Positions 1 through 10,331 are shown, counted from the stretch's first letter. The stretch is DNA of 64,000 bases from Lachnospiraceae bacterium (GCA_910575565.1 CAJTFL010000001.1:310001-374000); one strand, 5' to 3'. Made by a program: numbers and translations. Notes: generated from the sequence alone by a model not told the origin.

Positions 1-2765
1 GCATCACGGAGAAATCCGTGGTTAATGCGGTGAAGAACGGCGGAGACCGGGCTTACCAGTACGCCAGGGAGGACGCTGTACGGCGGAGGGAAGAACGGGA
101 GGAGCGTTTGGAGGAGAAGCGCAGGCTGCGGGAAGATAACGTGGTGCGGGGCGTGGATTTTGGCTCCATTTGGATCCAGAAGGATAAGCCGTCTGCGGAA
201 AGCGGACAGCTGGGGATTAAACAGGAGTTTCCAGAAGATTTATCCCCGGGGAAAGGGGGGCAGTTTCCGGAGGGTGAGCAGCCGGGAAAGGCAATCTCCT
301 TCCAGGAAGGCCCAGGTTCTTTGGGCGGTGCGCCTTATCCGGGCAGGCAGTTTCAGGATAAGGCTGGGGTGGATAGCTTAACGGATAAGCTGGCTCCGTC
401 CCCGGCGGATGTTTTTTCGGGGCGGATCCAGCTTCCGCCGGAGTATGCGGAGCCGGTTCCTTTTGAGGAGGATCGGCCGGAAGTGGAGGCGGGCGGCTCT
501 TTGCCGAAGTCTTTAGGCAAGGAGACTTTAGGCAAGAGGGCTTCGGATAAGAAGGTAGCAGTGGCAGTAAAAGAAGATAAGCCGGAGGATAAAATCCTGA
601 CTTTTTCTAAAAAAGAATCCAAGCGCAGGGAAGGCCCGCTGTATGCGGATCGGGAAATGCTGACCCTTGAGGAGATGAGCGCAGATTTTGGCCTGACCGG
701 TTCTGGGGGCAGCAGGAAAAAAGATGAGGCGGATATCTGGCCCGGGAAGCGGGAAGAGTACGGGGAAGCTCCCTTTATCGAAGAAATTTCCATGGGGGAT
801 ACTTCTATGGGAGATACTTCCATAGGGGATATTTCTATGGGAGATGTTTCGGACGGCGGCATTCCTTACCAGGAACCTTTGGATGGCGTTTCTCCTAAAG
901 ATCCGGCGTTGGAAAAGGGGGTAGACGAGCCCTTCTTCCGGGAGCCAATGGATGGGGCGGCCTTAAAGAAAGAGATTTCCCAGGAGGCGGACTTAGATGA
1001 CGGCTATTTCCTGGATGAAGATTTTGGCCAGGAGATGGGGGATTTTGAGGAAGAGGATGAATTGTTTGCCCCGGCCAAAATCCCGGCCAAAAGGGAGGAT
1101 CCGCCTGCAAGGGATGATGCAGGGGATCACGTTTTTGTCCCGGAGGGTTCTAAGCGGGTAGTGACGGCAAACGGAAAAATCATTGAGACGGAAACGGAGC
1201 TTTTACATAAGAGAATCGAGAAGAAGCGTGAGGAAGCTTTAGAGGGGACAGGCCAGGAGGCCGCCCGGGCGGCAAAGGATCCAAAAGAACTTAAGGTGAA
1301 AAAGCCTTATGTATTTCCTCCTACAACCTTATTAAAGAAAGGGACGCACAGCGGGGAATCCTTTTCGGAGCAGGAGTATAAGGATACGGCCATTAAGCTG
1401 CAGCAGACCTTAAGGAATTTCGGGGTAGGGGTTACGGTGACGAATATCAGCTGCGGCCCTTCCGTTACCCGGTATGAGCTTCACCCGGAGCAGGGGGTTA
1501 AGGTAAGCAAGATCGTAAGCTTGGCGGATGATATTAAGCTAAGCTTAGCAGCGGCGGAAATCCGCATTGAGGCGCCGATTCCCGGAAAGTCGGCAGTGGG
1601 AATCGAAGTGCCTAATAAGGAAAATTCCATTGTTTACCTGCGGGAGCTTTTGGAGTCTGACGGGTTTGTTAACAGCAAATCCCGGCTGACCTTTGCCGTG
1701 GGCAAGGATATCGCCGGGCAGCCGGTGACGGCGGATATCGGAAAGATGCCCCACCTTTTGATTGCCGGAGCTACCGGTTCCGGAAAATCCGTCTGCATCA
1801 ATACGCTGATTATGAGCATTATTTACAAGGCGGATCCGGAGGATGTGAAGCTGATCATGGTGGATCCCAAGGTAGTGGAATTAAGCGTTTACAATGGGAT
1901 TCCCCACTTGATGATTCCGGTTGTGACCGATCCGAAAAAGGCTTCCGGAGCCTTAAACTGGGCGGTTGCCGAGATGGGGGATCGGTATAAGAAATTTGCG
2001 GAATATAATGTGCGGGATTTAAAGGGCTATAATGAAAAGATCAAAAGCATCCAGGGGATCCCGGAGGAAAAACGGCCCCATAAGCTTCCCCAGATAGTGA
2101 TTATTATCGACGAGCTGGCGGACTTGATGATGGTGGTTCCCGGGGAAGTGGAGGATGCTATTTGCCGTCTGGCCCAGCTTGCCAGGGCCGCCGGGATCCA
2201 TCTGGTGATTGCCACGCAAAGGCCTTCCGTTAATGTAATCACTGGCTTAATTAAGGCGAACGTGCCCTCCAGGATAGCCTTTTCCGTATCTTCCGGCGTG
2301 GACTCCCGGACGATTATCGATATGAACGGGGCGGAAAAGCTTTTAGGAAAAGGCGATATGCTGTTTTATCCCTCTGGGGTTCCAAAGCCTCAAAGGGTAC
2401 AGGGAGCCTTTGTTTCCGACCAGGAGGTTTCCCAGGTAGTGGAGTTTTTAACCCAGCAGGGATTGACGGCAAGCTACAGCAAGGATATGGAAAACCGGAT
2501 GCTTTCTGCGGGGACGGAAACGCCAGGCGGCGGAGATGGCAGCCGGGACGAGTACTTTGCCCAGGCGGGAAGGTTCATTATCGAGAAGGATAAGGCTTCT
2601 ATTGGAATGCTTCAGCGGATGTTTAAGATTGGTTTTAACCGGGCGGCACGGATTATGGATCAGCTGGCAGACGTTGGGGTAGTGGGGGAGGAGGAAGGAA
2701 CCAAGCCCAGGAAAATATTAATGACCATGGAAGAATTTGATCAGTTCCTTGGGGGAGGGGAGTAA
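1..2765 (+). CDS. ftsK: DNA translocase FtsK/SpoIIIE, 5' end outside window
   Basis: FtsK/SpoIIIE motors pump DNA through the division or sporulation septum. The visible part opens with a charged, Glu/Arg-rich cytoplasmic linker of about 400 residues. The alpha/beta motor follows: Walker A GATGSGKS near residue 584 and Walker B IIIDELADL near 698, counting from the GTG at 18. A C-terminal winged-helix gamma domain (about 850-915) would read KOPS-type sites. The reading frame is open upstream of the GTG and the expected N-terminal membrane helices are missing, so the gene very probably begins before the window. The linker carries a short Met-Gly-Asp-Thr-Ser type tandem repeat (nt 790-850). No second homologue is visible to separate FtsK from SpoIIIE. 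Confidence 0.95.
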   Translation, partial: ITEKSVVNAVKNGGDRAYQYAREDAVRRREEREERLEEKRRLREDNVVRGVDFGSIWIQKDKPSAESGQLGIKQEFPEDLSPGKGGQFPEGEQPGKAISFQEGPGSLGGAPYPGRQFQDKAGVDSLTDKLAPSPADVFSGRIQLPPEYAEPVPFEEDRPEVEAGGSLPKSLGKETLGKRASDKKVAVAVKEDKPEDKILTFSKKESKRREGPLYADREMLTLEEMSADFGLTGSGGSRKKDEADIWPGKREEYGEAPFIEEISMGDTSMGDTSIGDISMGDVSDGGIPYQEPLDGVSPKDPALEKGVDEPFFREPMDGAALKKEISQEADLDDGYFLDEDFGQEMGDFEEEDELFAPAKIPAKREDPPARDDAGDHVFVPEGSKRVVTANGKIIETETELLHKRIEKKREEALEGTGQEAARAAKDPKELKVKKPYVFPPTTLLKKGTHSGESFSEQEYKDTAIKLQQTLRNFGVGVTVTNISCGPSVTRYELHPEQGVKVSKIVSLADDIKLSLAAAEIRIEAPIPGKSAVGIEVPNKENSIVYLRELLESDGFVNSKSRLTFAVGKDIAGQPVTADIGKMPHLLIAGATGSGKSVCINTLIMSIIYKADPEDVKLIMVDPKVVELSVYNGIPHLMIPVVTDPKKASGALNWAVAEMGDRYKKFAEYNVRDLKGYNEKIKSIQGIPEEKRPHKLPQIVIIIDELADLMMVVPGEVEDAICRLAQLARAAGIHLVIATQRPSVNVITGLIKANVPSRIAFSVSSGVDSRTIIDMNGAEKLLGKGDMLFYPSGVPKPQRVQGAFVSDQEVSQVVEFLTQQGLTASYSKDMENRMLSAGTETPGGGDGSRDEYFAQAGRFIIEKDKASIGMLQRMFKIGFNRAARIMDQLADVGVVGEEEGTKPRKILMTMEEFDQFLGGGE

Positions 2766-2967
2766 AGCCTTTCCGGGGGATGCGCACGATTTTGCAAAGG
2801 TAAACGCTGCGTTTCACGCAGCGCAAAATCGACGCGGCGAACGCCAAAAACAAAAATTTTTGTCGTTCACTATAACTTAACGGCATGATGCCAAGGCCGA
2901 AAGGCTTTTTGGTCTCCAAATCATGGCAAGCTAGAAGATGAAGGTAAAGGATGAAGGAGGATACTAG
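2766..2967. other. ftsK-fhs intergenic region with nested hairpins
   Basis: This 202-bp gap holds a nested stem: CGATTTTG (2787-2794) pairs with CAAAATCG (2824-2831) and encloses CGCTGCG/CGCAGCG around a TTTCA loop. A second dyad follows (GAACG and CGTTC flanking the palindrome CAAAAATTTTTG, about 2838-2868). No U-run follows the first stem, so it is not a canonical terminator. It resembles the palindromic intergenic repeats seen elsewhere in the window. A clear RBS (GGAGG) sits just before fhs. I see no convincing promoter or tetrahydrofolate riboswitch. Confidence 0.55.
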
Positions 2968-4638
2968 ATGAAAACCGATATTCAGATTGCCCAGGAAACA
3001 AAGATGGCTCCTATCAAAGAGGTGGCGAAGGTTTACGGGATCGAAGAGGAAGATTTGGAATTTTATGGAAAATACAAAGCCAAGCTGTCTGACGGGCTGT
3101 GGGAGCAGATTAAAGAAAGGCCTGACGGGAAGCTGGTTTTGGTGACGGCCATTAACCCTACACCCGCGGGGGAAGGGAAGACCACCACCACTGTGGGGCT
3201 TGGGGAAGCTTTTGAAAAATTAGGGAAAAAGGCCATTATTGCCCTGCGTGAGCCTTCCTTAGGGCCTTGCTTCGGCATTAAAGGAGGGGCTGCAGGAGGG
3301 GGCTATGCCCAGGTCGTGCCCATGGAGGACTTGAACCTTCATTTTACCGGGGATTTCCACGCCATTACCTCGGCTAATAATCTTTTGGCCGCCCTTTTGG
3401 ACAACCATATCCAGCAGGGGAATGAGCTGGGGATCGACACCCGCCAGATTCTCTGGAAGCGCTGCTTAGATATGAATGACCGGGTGCTGCGGAACGTGGT
3501 GGTGGGTCTGGGGGCAAAGCCGGACGGCTTTGTGCGGGAAGACCACTTTGTGATCACCGTAGCGTCGGAAATCATGGCCATCTTATGCCTTGCTTCCGAC
3601 ATGAAGGACTTGAAAGAGCGGCTGGGGCGGATTATCGTAGCGTATAACTATGCCGGGGAACCAGTTACTGCCGCCCAGTTAAATGCGGTAGGGGCCATGG
3701 CGGCGCTGTTAAAGGATGCCTTAAAGCCGAACTTAATCCAGACCCTGGAGCATACGGGCGCTTTGGTTCACGGCGGGCCTTTCGCCAATATCGCCCACGG
3801 CTGCAACAGCGTGCGGGCAACCAGGATGGCGCTAAAGCTTGCGGACATTACCGTTACGGAGGCCGGTTTCGGGGCGGACTTAGGCGCGGAGAAATTCTTT
3901 GACATTAAATGCCGGAAGGCGGGGTTAAAGCCGGACGCCGTGGTGCTGGTAGCCACTGTCCGCGCTTTAAAGTACAACGGCGGCGTCCCCAAGGCGGAGC
4001 TGTCCAAGGAGAATTTGGAGGCGCTGTCTAAGGGGATTGTAAATCTGGAAAAGCATATTGAAAACTTGCAGAAATACCAGGTTCCGGTAGTCGTCACCTT
4101 AAATTCATTCATAAGTGACACAAAAAATGAATACGCATTTATTAAAAAGTTCTGCGAGGACAGAGGCTGCGAGTTTGCCCTTTCGGAAGTTTGGGCCAAG
4201 GGCGGCGAAGGCGGCGTGGAGCTGGCAGAGAAGGTTTTGGAAACCCTGGAGAAGAAGGAGAGCCGCTTTGCGCCCATTTATGGGGATGAGGCCAGCCTTA
4301 CGGATAAGATTGAGGCCGTGGCGAAGGAAATTTACGGCGCCAACGGGGTAAGCTACGCTCCGGCGGCGGCCAAGGCGTTAAAGAAGGCGGAGGAGATGGG
4401 CTTTGGAAAGCTGCCGGTGTGCATGGCGAAAACCCAGTATTCCTTATCTGACGATCAGACGAAGCTTGGCCGCCCCACAGGCTTTACCATCAATGTAAGG
4501 GATGCCTACGTTTCTGCCGGGGCAGGCTTTGTGGTTGTGCTGACAGGGGCGATTATGACCATGCCTGGCCTGCCGAAAAAGCCGGCGGCGGACGGCATTG
4601 ACGTAGATGAAAATGGAGTGATTACCGGATTATTTTAA
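2968..4638 (+). CDS. fhs: Formate-tetrahydrofolate ligase
   Basis: Cytosolic enzyme (EC 6.3.4.3) that condenses formate with tetrahydrofolate at the cost of ATP to give 10-formyl-THF. It feeds one-carbon metabolism and, in acetogens, the methyl branch of the Wood-Ljungdahl pathway. The 556-residue length is typical. The family P-loop [11 protein letters not shown] lies near residue 66, followed by the conserved [10 protein letters not shown] segment and the C-terminal [15 protein letters not shown] stretch. The start has a strong RBS (AAGGAGG) and murE begins 11 bp after the stop, so the two are probably co-transcribed. No acetogenesis genes are adjacent, so a housekeeping one-carbon role is equally possible. 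Confidence 0.97.
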   Translation: MKTDIQIAQETKMAPIKEVAKVYGIEEEDLEFYGKYKAKLSDGLWEQIKERPDGKLVLVTAINPTPAGEGKTTTTVGLGEAFEKLGKKAIIALREPSLGPCFGIKGGAAGGGYAQVVPMEDLNLHFTGDFHAITSANNLLAALLDNHIQQGNELGIDTRQILWKRCLDMNDRVLRNVVVGLGAKPDGFVREDHFVITVASEIMAILCLASDMKDLKERLGRIIVAYNYAGEPVTAAQLNAVGAMAALLKDALKPNLIQTLEHTGALVHGGPFANIAHGCNSVRATRMALKLADITVTEAGFGADLGAEKFFDIKCRKAGLKPDAVVLVATVRALKYNGGVPKAELSKENLEALSKGIVNLEKHIENLQKYQVPVVVTLNSFISDTKNEYAFIKKFCEDRGCEFALSEVWAKGGEGGVELAEKVLETLEKKESRFAPIYGDEASLTDKIEAVAKEIYGANGVSYAPAAAKALKKAEEMGFGKLPVCMAKTQYSLSDDQTKLGRPTGFTINVRDAYVSAGAGFVVVLTGAIMTMPGLPKKPAADGIDVDENGVITGLF

Positions 4639-4649
4639 AGGGGACGGAC

Positions 4650-6107
4650 ATGGTATTAAGTGATTGGCTAAAGGAGATAGAATTTACCCTGGTTCAGGGG
4701 AGCCTGGATGCGGAAGTTGAGGAAGTGGCATACGATTCCAGGAAGGCCGTAAAAGGCGCGGTGTTTGTATGCATGAAGGGAACTAAGGCGGATTCCCACC
4801 AGTTCTGCCCTCAGGCTTACCAGGCCGGATGCCGCGTGTTTGTGGCGGAGCATCCGGTAAAGCTTCCGGAGGATGCTACGGTTCTCACGGTGGAAAACAG
4901 CAGGAAGGCTCTGGCTTACCTATCCGCGGCCAGGTTTGGGTATCCGGATCGGACGATGGTGACAATCGGGGTGACGGGAACGAAGGGGAAGACCACCACC
5001 ACCCATATGATTAAGGCGATCTTGGAGGCCTGCGGGAAAAAGGTAGGGATAATCGGCACAAACGGCGCTTATTTCGGAGAGGGGTGGGAGCCTACCCGCA
5101 ATACCACCCCGGAATCTTACGAGCTTCACCGGTATTTTGCCAGGATGGCCAAAGCCGGATGCCAGTATATGGTGATGGAAGTTTCCTCCCAGGCGTTTAA
5201 GCTCCACCGGACAGAGGGGATATTTTTCGACTTTGGGATTTTCACCAATTTGTCGCCGGATCATATCGGCCCAGATGAGCATAAGGATTTTGCGGAGTAT
5301 TTAGCCTGCAAGTCCATGATCTTTAACCAGAGCCGCATTGGGATTGCCGATTGCGATGACGAGCATTTTGCCCAGGTCACGGCCCATGCCGGCTGCCCGG
5401 TTTATACATACGGAATTGACCATGAAGCCGATTTTCAGGCGGGGCAGATCCGCTACGTGGCAGAGGATGCCTTTGTTGGCTTGGAATTTGTTTCCAGCGG
5501 GCGGCTGTGCCTGGATGTGCGGGTGAGTATCCCTGGCAGGTTCAATATTTCCAATGCCATGGCGGCCTTAAGCGTCTGCAGCTTTTTCCATCTTCCAGAG
5601 GAGAAGATGAGCCACGCCTTAGAGCATTTCCGGGTGGATGGCCGGATGGAGCTGGCCTATGCCTCGGCTAAGTGCAAGGTGATTATTGATTATGCCCACA
5701 ATGCGGTCAGCATGGAAAGCCTGCTAACAACCCTTAGGGATTACCATCCGAAAAGGCTGGTGGTAGTCTTTGGCTGCGGCGGGAACCGTTCTAAGGACAG
5801 GCGGTACGCCATGGGGGAGATGGCCGGGAGGATGGCGGATTTGTCCATCATTACCGCCGACAATTCCCGGTATGAGAAGGTGGAGGACATTATCGCGGAC
5901 ATTAAAAGCGCTTTGATTCCCACAGGAGGGTATTTCTATGAGATCCCTGACCGCAGGGAGGCCATAACTTACGCCATTACCCATGCGGAGGAAGGGGATA
6001 TGATTGCCATTATCGGCAAGGGGCACGAGGATTACCAGGAGGTAAACGGCGTCCGCACCCATTTTTTGGATCGGGAAGTGGTGGAGGAAGCCGTCCGCCA
6101 GCTTTAG
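4650..6107 (+). CDS. murE: UDP-MurNAc-tripeptide synthetase MurE
   Basis: Adds the third amino acid of the peptidoglycan stem to UDP-MurNAc-L-Ala-D-Glu in the cytoplasm. All three Mur ligase domains are present: the N-terminal nucleotide-binding domain, the central ATPase with TGTKGKTTTT near residue 109, and the C-terminal domain with YAHN. The usual specificity motif DNPR appears as DNSR near residue 404, and the acidic residue plus Pro that often follow are not obvious. The downstream ddh gene makes meso-DAP, so DAP is the likely substrate, but the altered motif leaves this inferred. The gene is followed by murF after 9 bp with a good RBS. Confidence 0.93.
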   Translation: MVLSDWLKEIEFTLVQGSLDAEVEEVAYDSRKAVKGAVFVCMKGTKADSHQFCPQAYQAGCRVFVAEHPVKLPEDATVLTVENSRKALAYLSAARFGYPDRTMVTIGVTGTKGKTTTTHMIKAILEACGKKVGIIGTNGAYFGEGWEPTRNTTPESYELHRYFARMAKAGCQYMVMEVSSQAFKLHRTEGIFFDFGIFTNLSPDHIGPDEHKDFAEYLACKSMIFNQSRIGIADCDDEHFAQVTAHAGCPVYTYGIDHEADFQAGQIRYVAEDAFVGLEFVSSGRLCLDVRVSIPGRFNISNAMAALSVCSFFHLPEEKMSHALEHFRVDGRMELAYASAKCKVIIDYAHNAVSMESLLTTLRDYHPKRLVVVFGCGGNRSKDRRYAMGEMAGRMADLSIITADNSRYEKVEDIIADIKSALIPTGGYFYEIPDRREAITYAITHAEEGDMIAIIGKGHEDYQEVNGVRTHFLDREVVEEAVRQL

Positions 6108-6116
6108 GAGGAGAGC

Positions 6117-7517
6117 ATGGAAGAAGTAAGGGTTAAGGATATTGTGGAGGCTTTAGGGGGAAGGCTTTTGTGCGGAAACCCGGAGGCATCCCTTATGCAT
6201 ATCAGCATTGATTCCAGGGTGATGAAGGGGAACGATCTATTCGTTCCCCTCATTGGGGAAAAGACGGATGCCCATGACTTTATCGGCCAGGCATTGGAAA
6301 ACGGGGCGGCGGCGGTGCTGACCAGCCGTCACAGCCAGATGGAGTCCCATTGCCCGTGGATACAGGTTGAGGACACCAGAAAAGCCCTCCAGGCCATCGG
6401 CAGCTGGTACAGGGCGCGGCTGTCCCTGCCCTTAATCGGGGTGACGGGAAGCGTGGGAAAGACGACCGCCAGGGAAATGGTGGCGGCGGCTTTAAGCGCA
6501 AGGTACAAGGTGTACAAAACCCCAGGAAACAGCAACAGCCAGGTAGGAGTGCCCATAACCGTTTCGGAGATTACCGGGGAGGATGAGATCGGCGTCATTG
6601 AGCTGGGGATGAGCTTTCCCGGGGAGATGGAGCGGATCGCCATGGTGGCAAAGGTAAGCCAGGCAGTCATTACCAATATCGGCCTGGCCCATATCGGGCA
6701 GCTTGGCTCAAAGGAAAATATCTGCCGGGAAAAGCTCCATATCCAGGACGGGATGGGGGAAGGGGGCATTCTTTATGTGAATGGGGATGACCCTATCCTT
6801 GCAAAGGTGAAGGCCAAAAAGGGCTGCAAAAGGGTTTCCTACGGGCTTAGTGAGGGCTGCGATTACCAGGCCGTGGATATGGACGTGGAAGAGGGGAAGC
6901 CCGTTTTTACGGCTGTCTGCAAGGCCACCGGGGAATCCGCCTGGGTAAGGCTTAATGTGTTTGGGCGGCATATGGCTCAAAATGCCATGGCGGCCTTAGC
7001 GGTTGCCGCAGAAAACGGCGTTCCCTTAAAGGATGGCGCAAAAGCCCTTGAAGGGTTTTCCGGCTTTCAGGGAAGGCAGCAGATTATTAAGGCCAATGGG
7101 ATAACCATCATTGACGATTCCTACAATGCGAGCCCAGTATCCATGAAGGCAGGGATCCAGGTTCTGCGGGATATGCCGGTTAAAGGAAGGCGGATTGCCG
7201 TGCTTGCGGACATGAAGGAGCTGGGGGATGAGGCTTCCTCCTACCACCAAGAGATCGGGAAGTTTCTGGCCAAAAAGCCGGTGGATGTGCTGATCCTTTT
7301 AGGGGATTTGGCGGCGGAGATTGGCACAGGGGTAAGGGATGGCTGCAAAGGCGATGAAGGGAAGCTGCCGCAGATTCATTTATTTTCCCATAAGGATGCG
7401 CTTAAGGAATGGCTTCCCGGCCAGCTGAGGGACGGCGACTGTTTGCTCTTTAAGGGTTCAAACAGCATGGGGCTGAAATCAGTGGTTTTGGCCTGTCAGT
7501 CAAATCTTACGCCGTAA
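6117..7517 (+). CDS. murF: UDP-MurNAc-tripeptide-D-Ala-D-Ala ligase MurF
   Basis: Last cytoplasmic Mur ligase (EC 6.3.2.10). It attaches D-Ala-D-Ala to the UDP-MurNAc tripeptide to make the pentapeptide precursor. Evidence is the P-loop VTGSVGKTT near residue 109, the ELGMSFPGEM block and the MurF signature DDSYNASPVSMKAG near residue 335. The 466-residue length is normal. The start is preceded by AGGAGGAGAGC and lies 9 bp behind murE, a standard cell-wall gene pair. priA follows after 28 bp, so one long transcript across the housekeeping block is likely. Confidence 0.96.
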   Translation: MEEVRVKDIVEALGGRLLCGNPEASLMHISIDSRVMKGNDLFVPLIGEKTDAHDFIGQALENGAAAVLTSRHSQMESHCPWIQVEDTRKALQAIGSWYRARLSLPLIGVTGSVGKTTAREMVAAALSARYKVYKTPGNSNSQVGVPITVSEITGEDEIGVIELGMSFPGEMERIAMVAKVSQAVITNIGLAHIGQLGSKENICREKLHIQDGMGEGGILYVNGDDPILAKVKAKKGCKRVSYGLSEGCDYQAVDMDVEEGKPVFTAVCKATGESAWVRLNVFGRHMAQNAMAALAVAAENGVPLKDGAKALEGFSGFQGRQQIIKANGITIIDDSYNASPVSMKAGIQVLRDMPVKGRRIAVLADMKELGDEASSYHQEIGKFLAKKPVDVLILLGDLAAEIGTGVRDGCKGDEGKLPQIHLFSHKDALKEWLPGQLRDGDCLLFKGSNSMGLKSVVLACQSNLTP

Positions 7518-7545
7518 AAGGCGGGGAATCAAACGGAGAAAACGT

Positions 7546-9792
7546 ATGGCAGAATTTGCCGATATTATTATTGATATTTCCCATGAAAAAGTAGACCGGC
7601 CTTTCCAGTACCGGATACCAGAAAGGCTGAAAGGCCAGGTGCACGCAGGCTGTCAGGTAGATGTGCCCTTCGGGAAGGGGAACGTGATCCGCAGCGGCTA
7701 CGTGGTGGATCTGTCGGATAAGCCGGGCTTTGCTCTGGAAAAGATAAAGGAAATCGCTGGGGTCCGCGCAGGAAGCGTTTCTGCGGAATCCCAGCTTATT
7801 CAGGTTGCCTGGTGGATGAAGGAACGGTACGGCTCCACCATGAACCAGGCGCTAAAGACGGTGCTCCCGGTAAAGCAGCAGGTAAAGCAGCAAGAAAAGC
7901 GGTGGATCCGCTGCTTAATTGGCAGGAAGGAGCTGGAGGAGCAGATCGGGGAAGCGGCAAAAAAGAAGTACCGAGCCAGGGAAAGGCTGTTAAAGGCTTT
8001 CCGGGAATTGGACATCATCCCTTACGAGATGGCAGTGGGCCAGTTAAGCCTTACTCCTTCCTCCATTAAGCCTTTGGCGGAAAAAGGGATTATCGCCCTG
8101 GAGGCCGTGACCGATTACCGGGATCCGGCCAAGGGCTTCCTTCGTGACGGGATCCATGCGGAAAAAAAGGTGGAATTAAATGATGAGCAGCGGAATACGG
8201 CGGAAGCCATCTGCGGGGAGTACGATCAGGGAATCCGAAAGACTTACCTGATCCATGGGATTACCGGGAGCGGGAAGACGGAAATCTATATGGAGCTGAT
8301 TGAACACGTGATTGGGCAGGGAAAGGAGGTAATCCTGCTGATCCCGGAGATTTCCCTTACTTACCAGACGGTGGTGCGGTTCTGCATACGGTTTGGGAGC
8401 CAGGTTTCCTTTATTAATTCCAAGCTTTCCCAGGGAGAGCGGTACGACCAGTTTGAGCGGGCGAAAAAGGGCGAAATCCGGATCATGATCGGCCCGCGCT
8501 CCGCCCTGTTTACGCCCTTTAAAAACCTGGGGCTGATTATCATGGACGAGGAGCACGAAGGGGCGTACAAAAGCGAGATTACGCCCAGATACCATGCCCG
8601 GGAAACGGCGCAGTACCGGGCGCATTTAAGTGGGGCAAGCGTGATTTTAGGCTCCGCCACGCCTTTGGTGGAGACCTACGCCAAGGCGTCCCACGGGATA
8701 TACGGTTACTTCCGGATCACCAAGCGGGCGAAGAAAAACAGCATCCTTCCTAAGGTGCAGGTAGTGGATATGCGAAAAGAGCTTAAGGAAGGGAACCGAT
8801 CCGTATTCAGCCGCCTGCTTAAAGGCTTGGTGGAGGAGAAACTGGCAAATCGCGAGCAGGTAATGCTGTTTTTAAACCGGAGGGGCTATTCTCAGTTTCT
8901 TTCCTGCAGAAGCTGCGGGGAGGCCATCAAATGCCCCCACTGCGACGTAACCCTCACCCTTCACCAGGATAACCGGCTGCGGTGTCACTACTGCGGCTAC
9001 CAGATCCCAAGGCCTTCCTTGTGCCCTGCGTGCGCCTCCCCTTACCTGGCTCCCTTTGGCACGGGAACCCAGAAGGTAGAGGCCATGGTGCGGGAAGCCT
9101 TCCCGGGGGCAAGGACGCTGCGGATGGATCTGGACACCACGGCAAAAAAGGGAGGCCATGAGGAGATTTTGGCTGCTTTTGCAGGCCATGAGGCCGATAT
9201 CCTTATCGGAACCCAGATGATTGTCAAGGGCCATGACTTCCCGGCAGTTACCTTGGTAGGGATTTTGGCTGCCGATGTTTCCTTGTATGCCCCGGATTAC
9301 CGCTGCGGGGAACGGACTTTCCAGCTTTTAACCCAGGCGGCAGGCCGGGCGGGGCGGGATGAAAAGGAAGGCCAGGTGGTGATCCAGACCTACAGCCCGG
9401 AGCATTACTGCATCGAGGCGGCGGCGGCTCAGGATTATGAAGGATTTTACCGGAGGGAGATGGAATACAGAAGGCTTCTTTCCTATCCCCCGGCTTGCGT
9501 GCTGATGACGCTGATGGTCAGCTCCTTAAGGGAAGAGCTGGCTGAAAAAGGGATGGAGGCTGCCCTAAGGGCCGTAAAGGCTTTTGGGAGCCGGGAGATA
9601 CAGAAGGGTGAGCTTAAGCTTATCGGGCCGGTGAATGCGGCAGTATACAAACTTAATGATCTGTACCGAAAAATTTTATATATGAAGTGCGGAAACTATG
9701 ATATACTAATAAGAATCAGGAATTATGTGGAGGCGGAGTTGGATGGGGGGGCTTTTAGTAGGCAGGTGTCGGTTTTGTTCGATATTATTTGA
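7546..9792 (+). CDS. priA: Primosomal protein N' (replication restart helicase PriA)
   Basis: 3'-5' superfamily 2 helicase that recognises stalled forks and D-loops and reloads the replicative helicase. Domains in order are the N-terminal 3'-DNA-binding domain (1-100), a winged helix, the helicase core with Walker A GITGSGKTE (about 238) and DEEH (about 334), then a zinc-binding insert with four CxxC-type pairs (about 453-495). The helicase C lobe with QAAGRAGR follows. Length 748 is usual for Clostridia. It precedes def and fmt, the common Firmicutes order. Confidence 0.96.
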   Translation: MAEFADIIIDISHEKVDRPFQYRIPERLKGQVHAGCQVDVPFGKGNVIRSGYVVDLSDKPGFALEKIKEIAGVRAGSVSAESQLIQVAWWMKERYGSTMNQALKTVLPVKQQVKQQEKRWIRCLIGRKELEEQIGEAAKKKYRARERLLKAFRELDIIPYEMAVGQLSLTPSSIKPLAEKGIIALEAVTDYRDPAKGFLRDGIHAEKKVELNDEQRNTAEAICGEYDQGIRKTYLIHGITGSGKTEIYMELIEHVIGQGKEVILLIPEISLTYQTVVRFCIRFGSQVSFINSKLSQGERYDQFERAKKGEIRIMIGPRSALFTPFKNLGLIIMDEEHEGAYKSEITPRYHARETAQYRAHLSGASVILGSATPLVETYAKASHGIYGYFRITKRAKKNSILPKVQVVDMRKELKEGNRSVFSRLLKGLVEEKLANREQVMLFLNRRGYSQFLSCRSCGEAIKCPHCDVTLTLHQDNRLRCHYCGYQIPRPSLCPACASPYLAPFGTGTQKVEAMVREAFPGARTLRMDLDTTAKKGGHEEILAAFAGHEADILIGTQMIVKGHDFPAVTLVGILAADVSLYAPDYRCGERTFQLLTQAAGRAGRDEKEGQVVIQTYSPEHYCIEAAAAQDYEGFYRREMEYRRLLSYPPACVLMTLMVSSLREELAEKGMEAALRAVKAFGSREIQKGELKLIGPVNAAVYKLNDLYRKILYMKCGNYDILIRIRNYVEAELDGGAFSRQVSVLFDII

Positions 9793-9842
9793 ATCGTTCG
9801 GTTTATTTATAGAAATCACATAAAGGAAAAGGAGTAAATACT

Positions 9843-10331
9843 ATGGCAACCAGGCAGGTAAGGATTATCGGGGACGAGATACTGAGGAAGGCGAGCAAGC
9901 CGGTTAAGGAGGTAACTCCCCGGATTAAGGACTTAATTGCAGATATGTTTGAAACCATGTATGAGTCCAACGGTGTGGGACTTGCTGCCCCCCAGGTGGG
10001 GATCTTGAAGCAGATTGTGGTGCTGGACGTGGATGACGGAAACCAGTATGTGCTGATTAATCCCCAGATTATGGAGACAGATGGCAGCCAGACCGGGTAT
10101 GAAGGCTGTTTAAGCGTTCCGGGGAAGAGCGGGATTGTCACCCGTCCAAGCTGGGTGAAGGTAAGGGCATATGATGAAGAGATGCAGCCTTTTGAGCTGG
10201 AGGGAGAGGAGCTTTTAGCCCGGGCCATCTGTCACGAGTGCGATCATTTGCACGGCGGCCTGTACGTGGATCTGGTGGAAGGGGAGCTGGTGGATACGGA
10301 CAGCTTGGAAGAAGACGAGGATGAGGAGTAG
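9843..10331 (+). CDS. def: Peptide deformylase
   Basis: Metalloenzyme (EC 3.5.1.88) that removes the formyl group from the N-terminal Met of nascent proteins. All three signature motifs are visible: GVGLAAPQVG (about residue 44), EGCLSVPG (about 88, metal-binding Cys) and HECDH near 131-135, the HExxH metal site. The more usual form is QHExDH; here a Cys precedes the first His. The tail is acidic (EEDEDEE). RBS AAAAGGAG precedes the ATG. It is followed directly by fmt, which makes formyl-Met-tRNA, so the pair handles opposite ends of the same modification. Confidence 0.96.
   Translation: MATRQVRIIGDEILRKASKPVKEVTPRIKDLIADMFETMYESNGVGLAAPQVGILKQIVVLDVDDGNQYVLINPQIMETDGSQTGYEGCLSVPGKSGIVTRPSWVKVRAYDEEMQPFELEGEELLARAICHECDHLHGGLYVDLVEGELVDTDSLEEDEDEE

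Noticed and set aside
353-862. Antisense coding frame inside the ftsK linker
   Set aside because: It is a mirror of a GC-biased, repetitive coding region, has no RBS and no domain signal.
2766-2967. Tetrahydrofolate riboswitch before fhs
   Set aside because: The hairpins do not match the class I or II THF consensus as I know it, and fhs is not a usual target.
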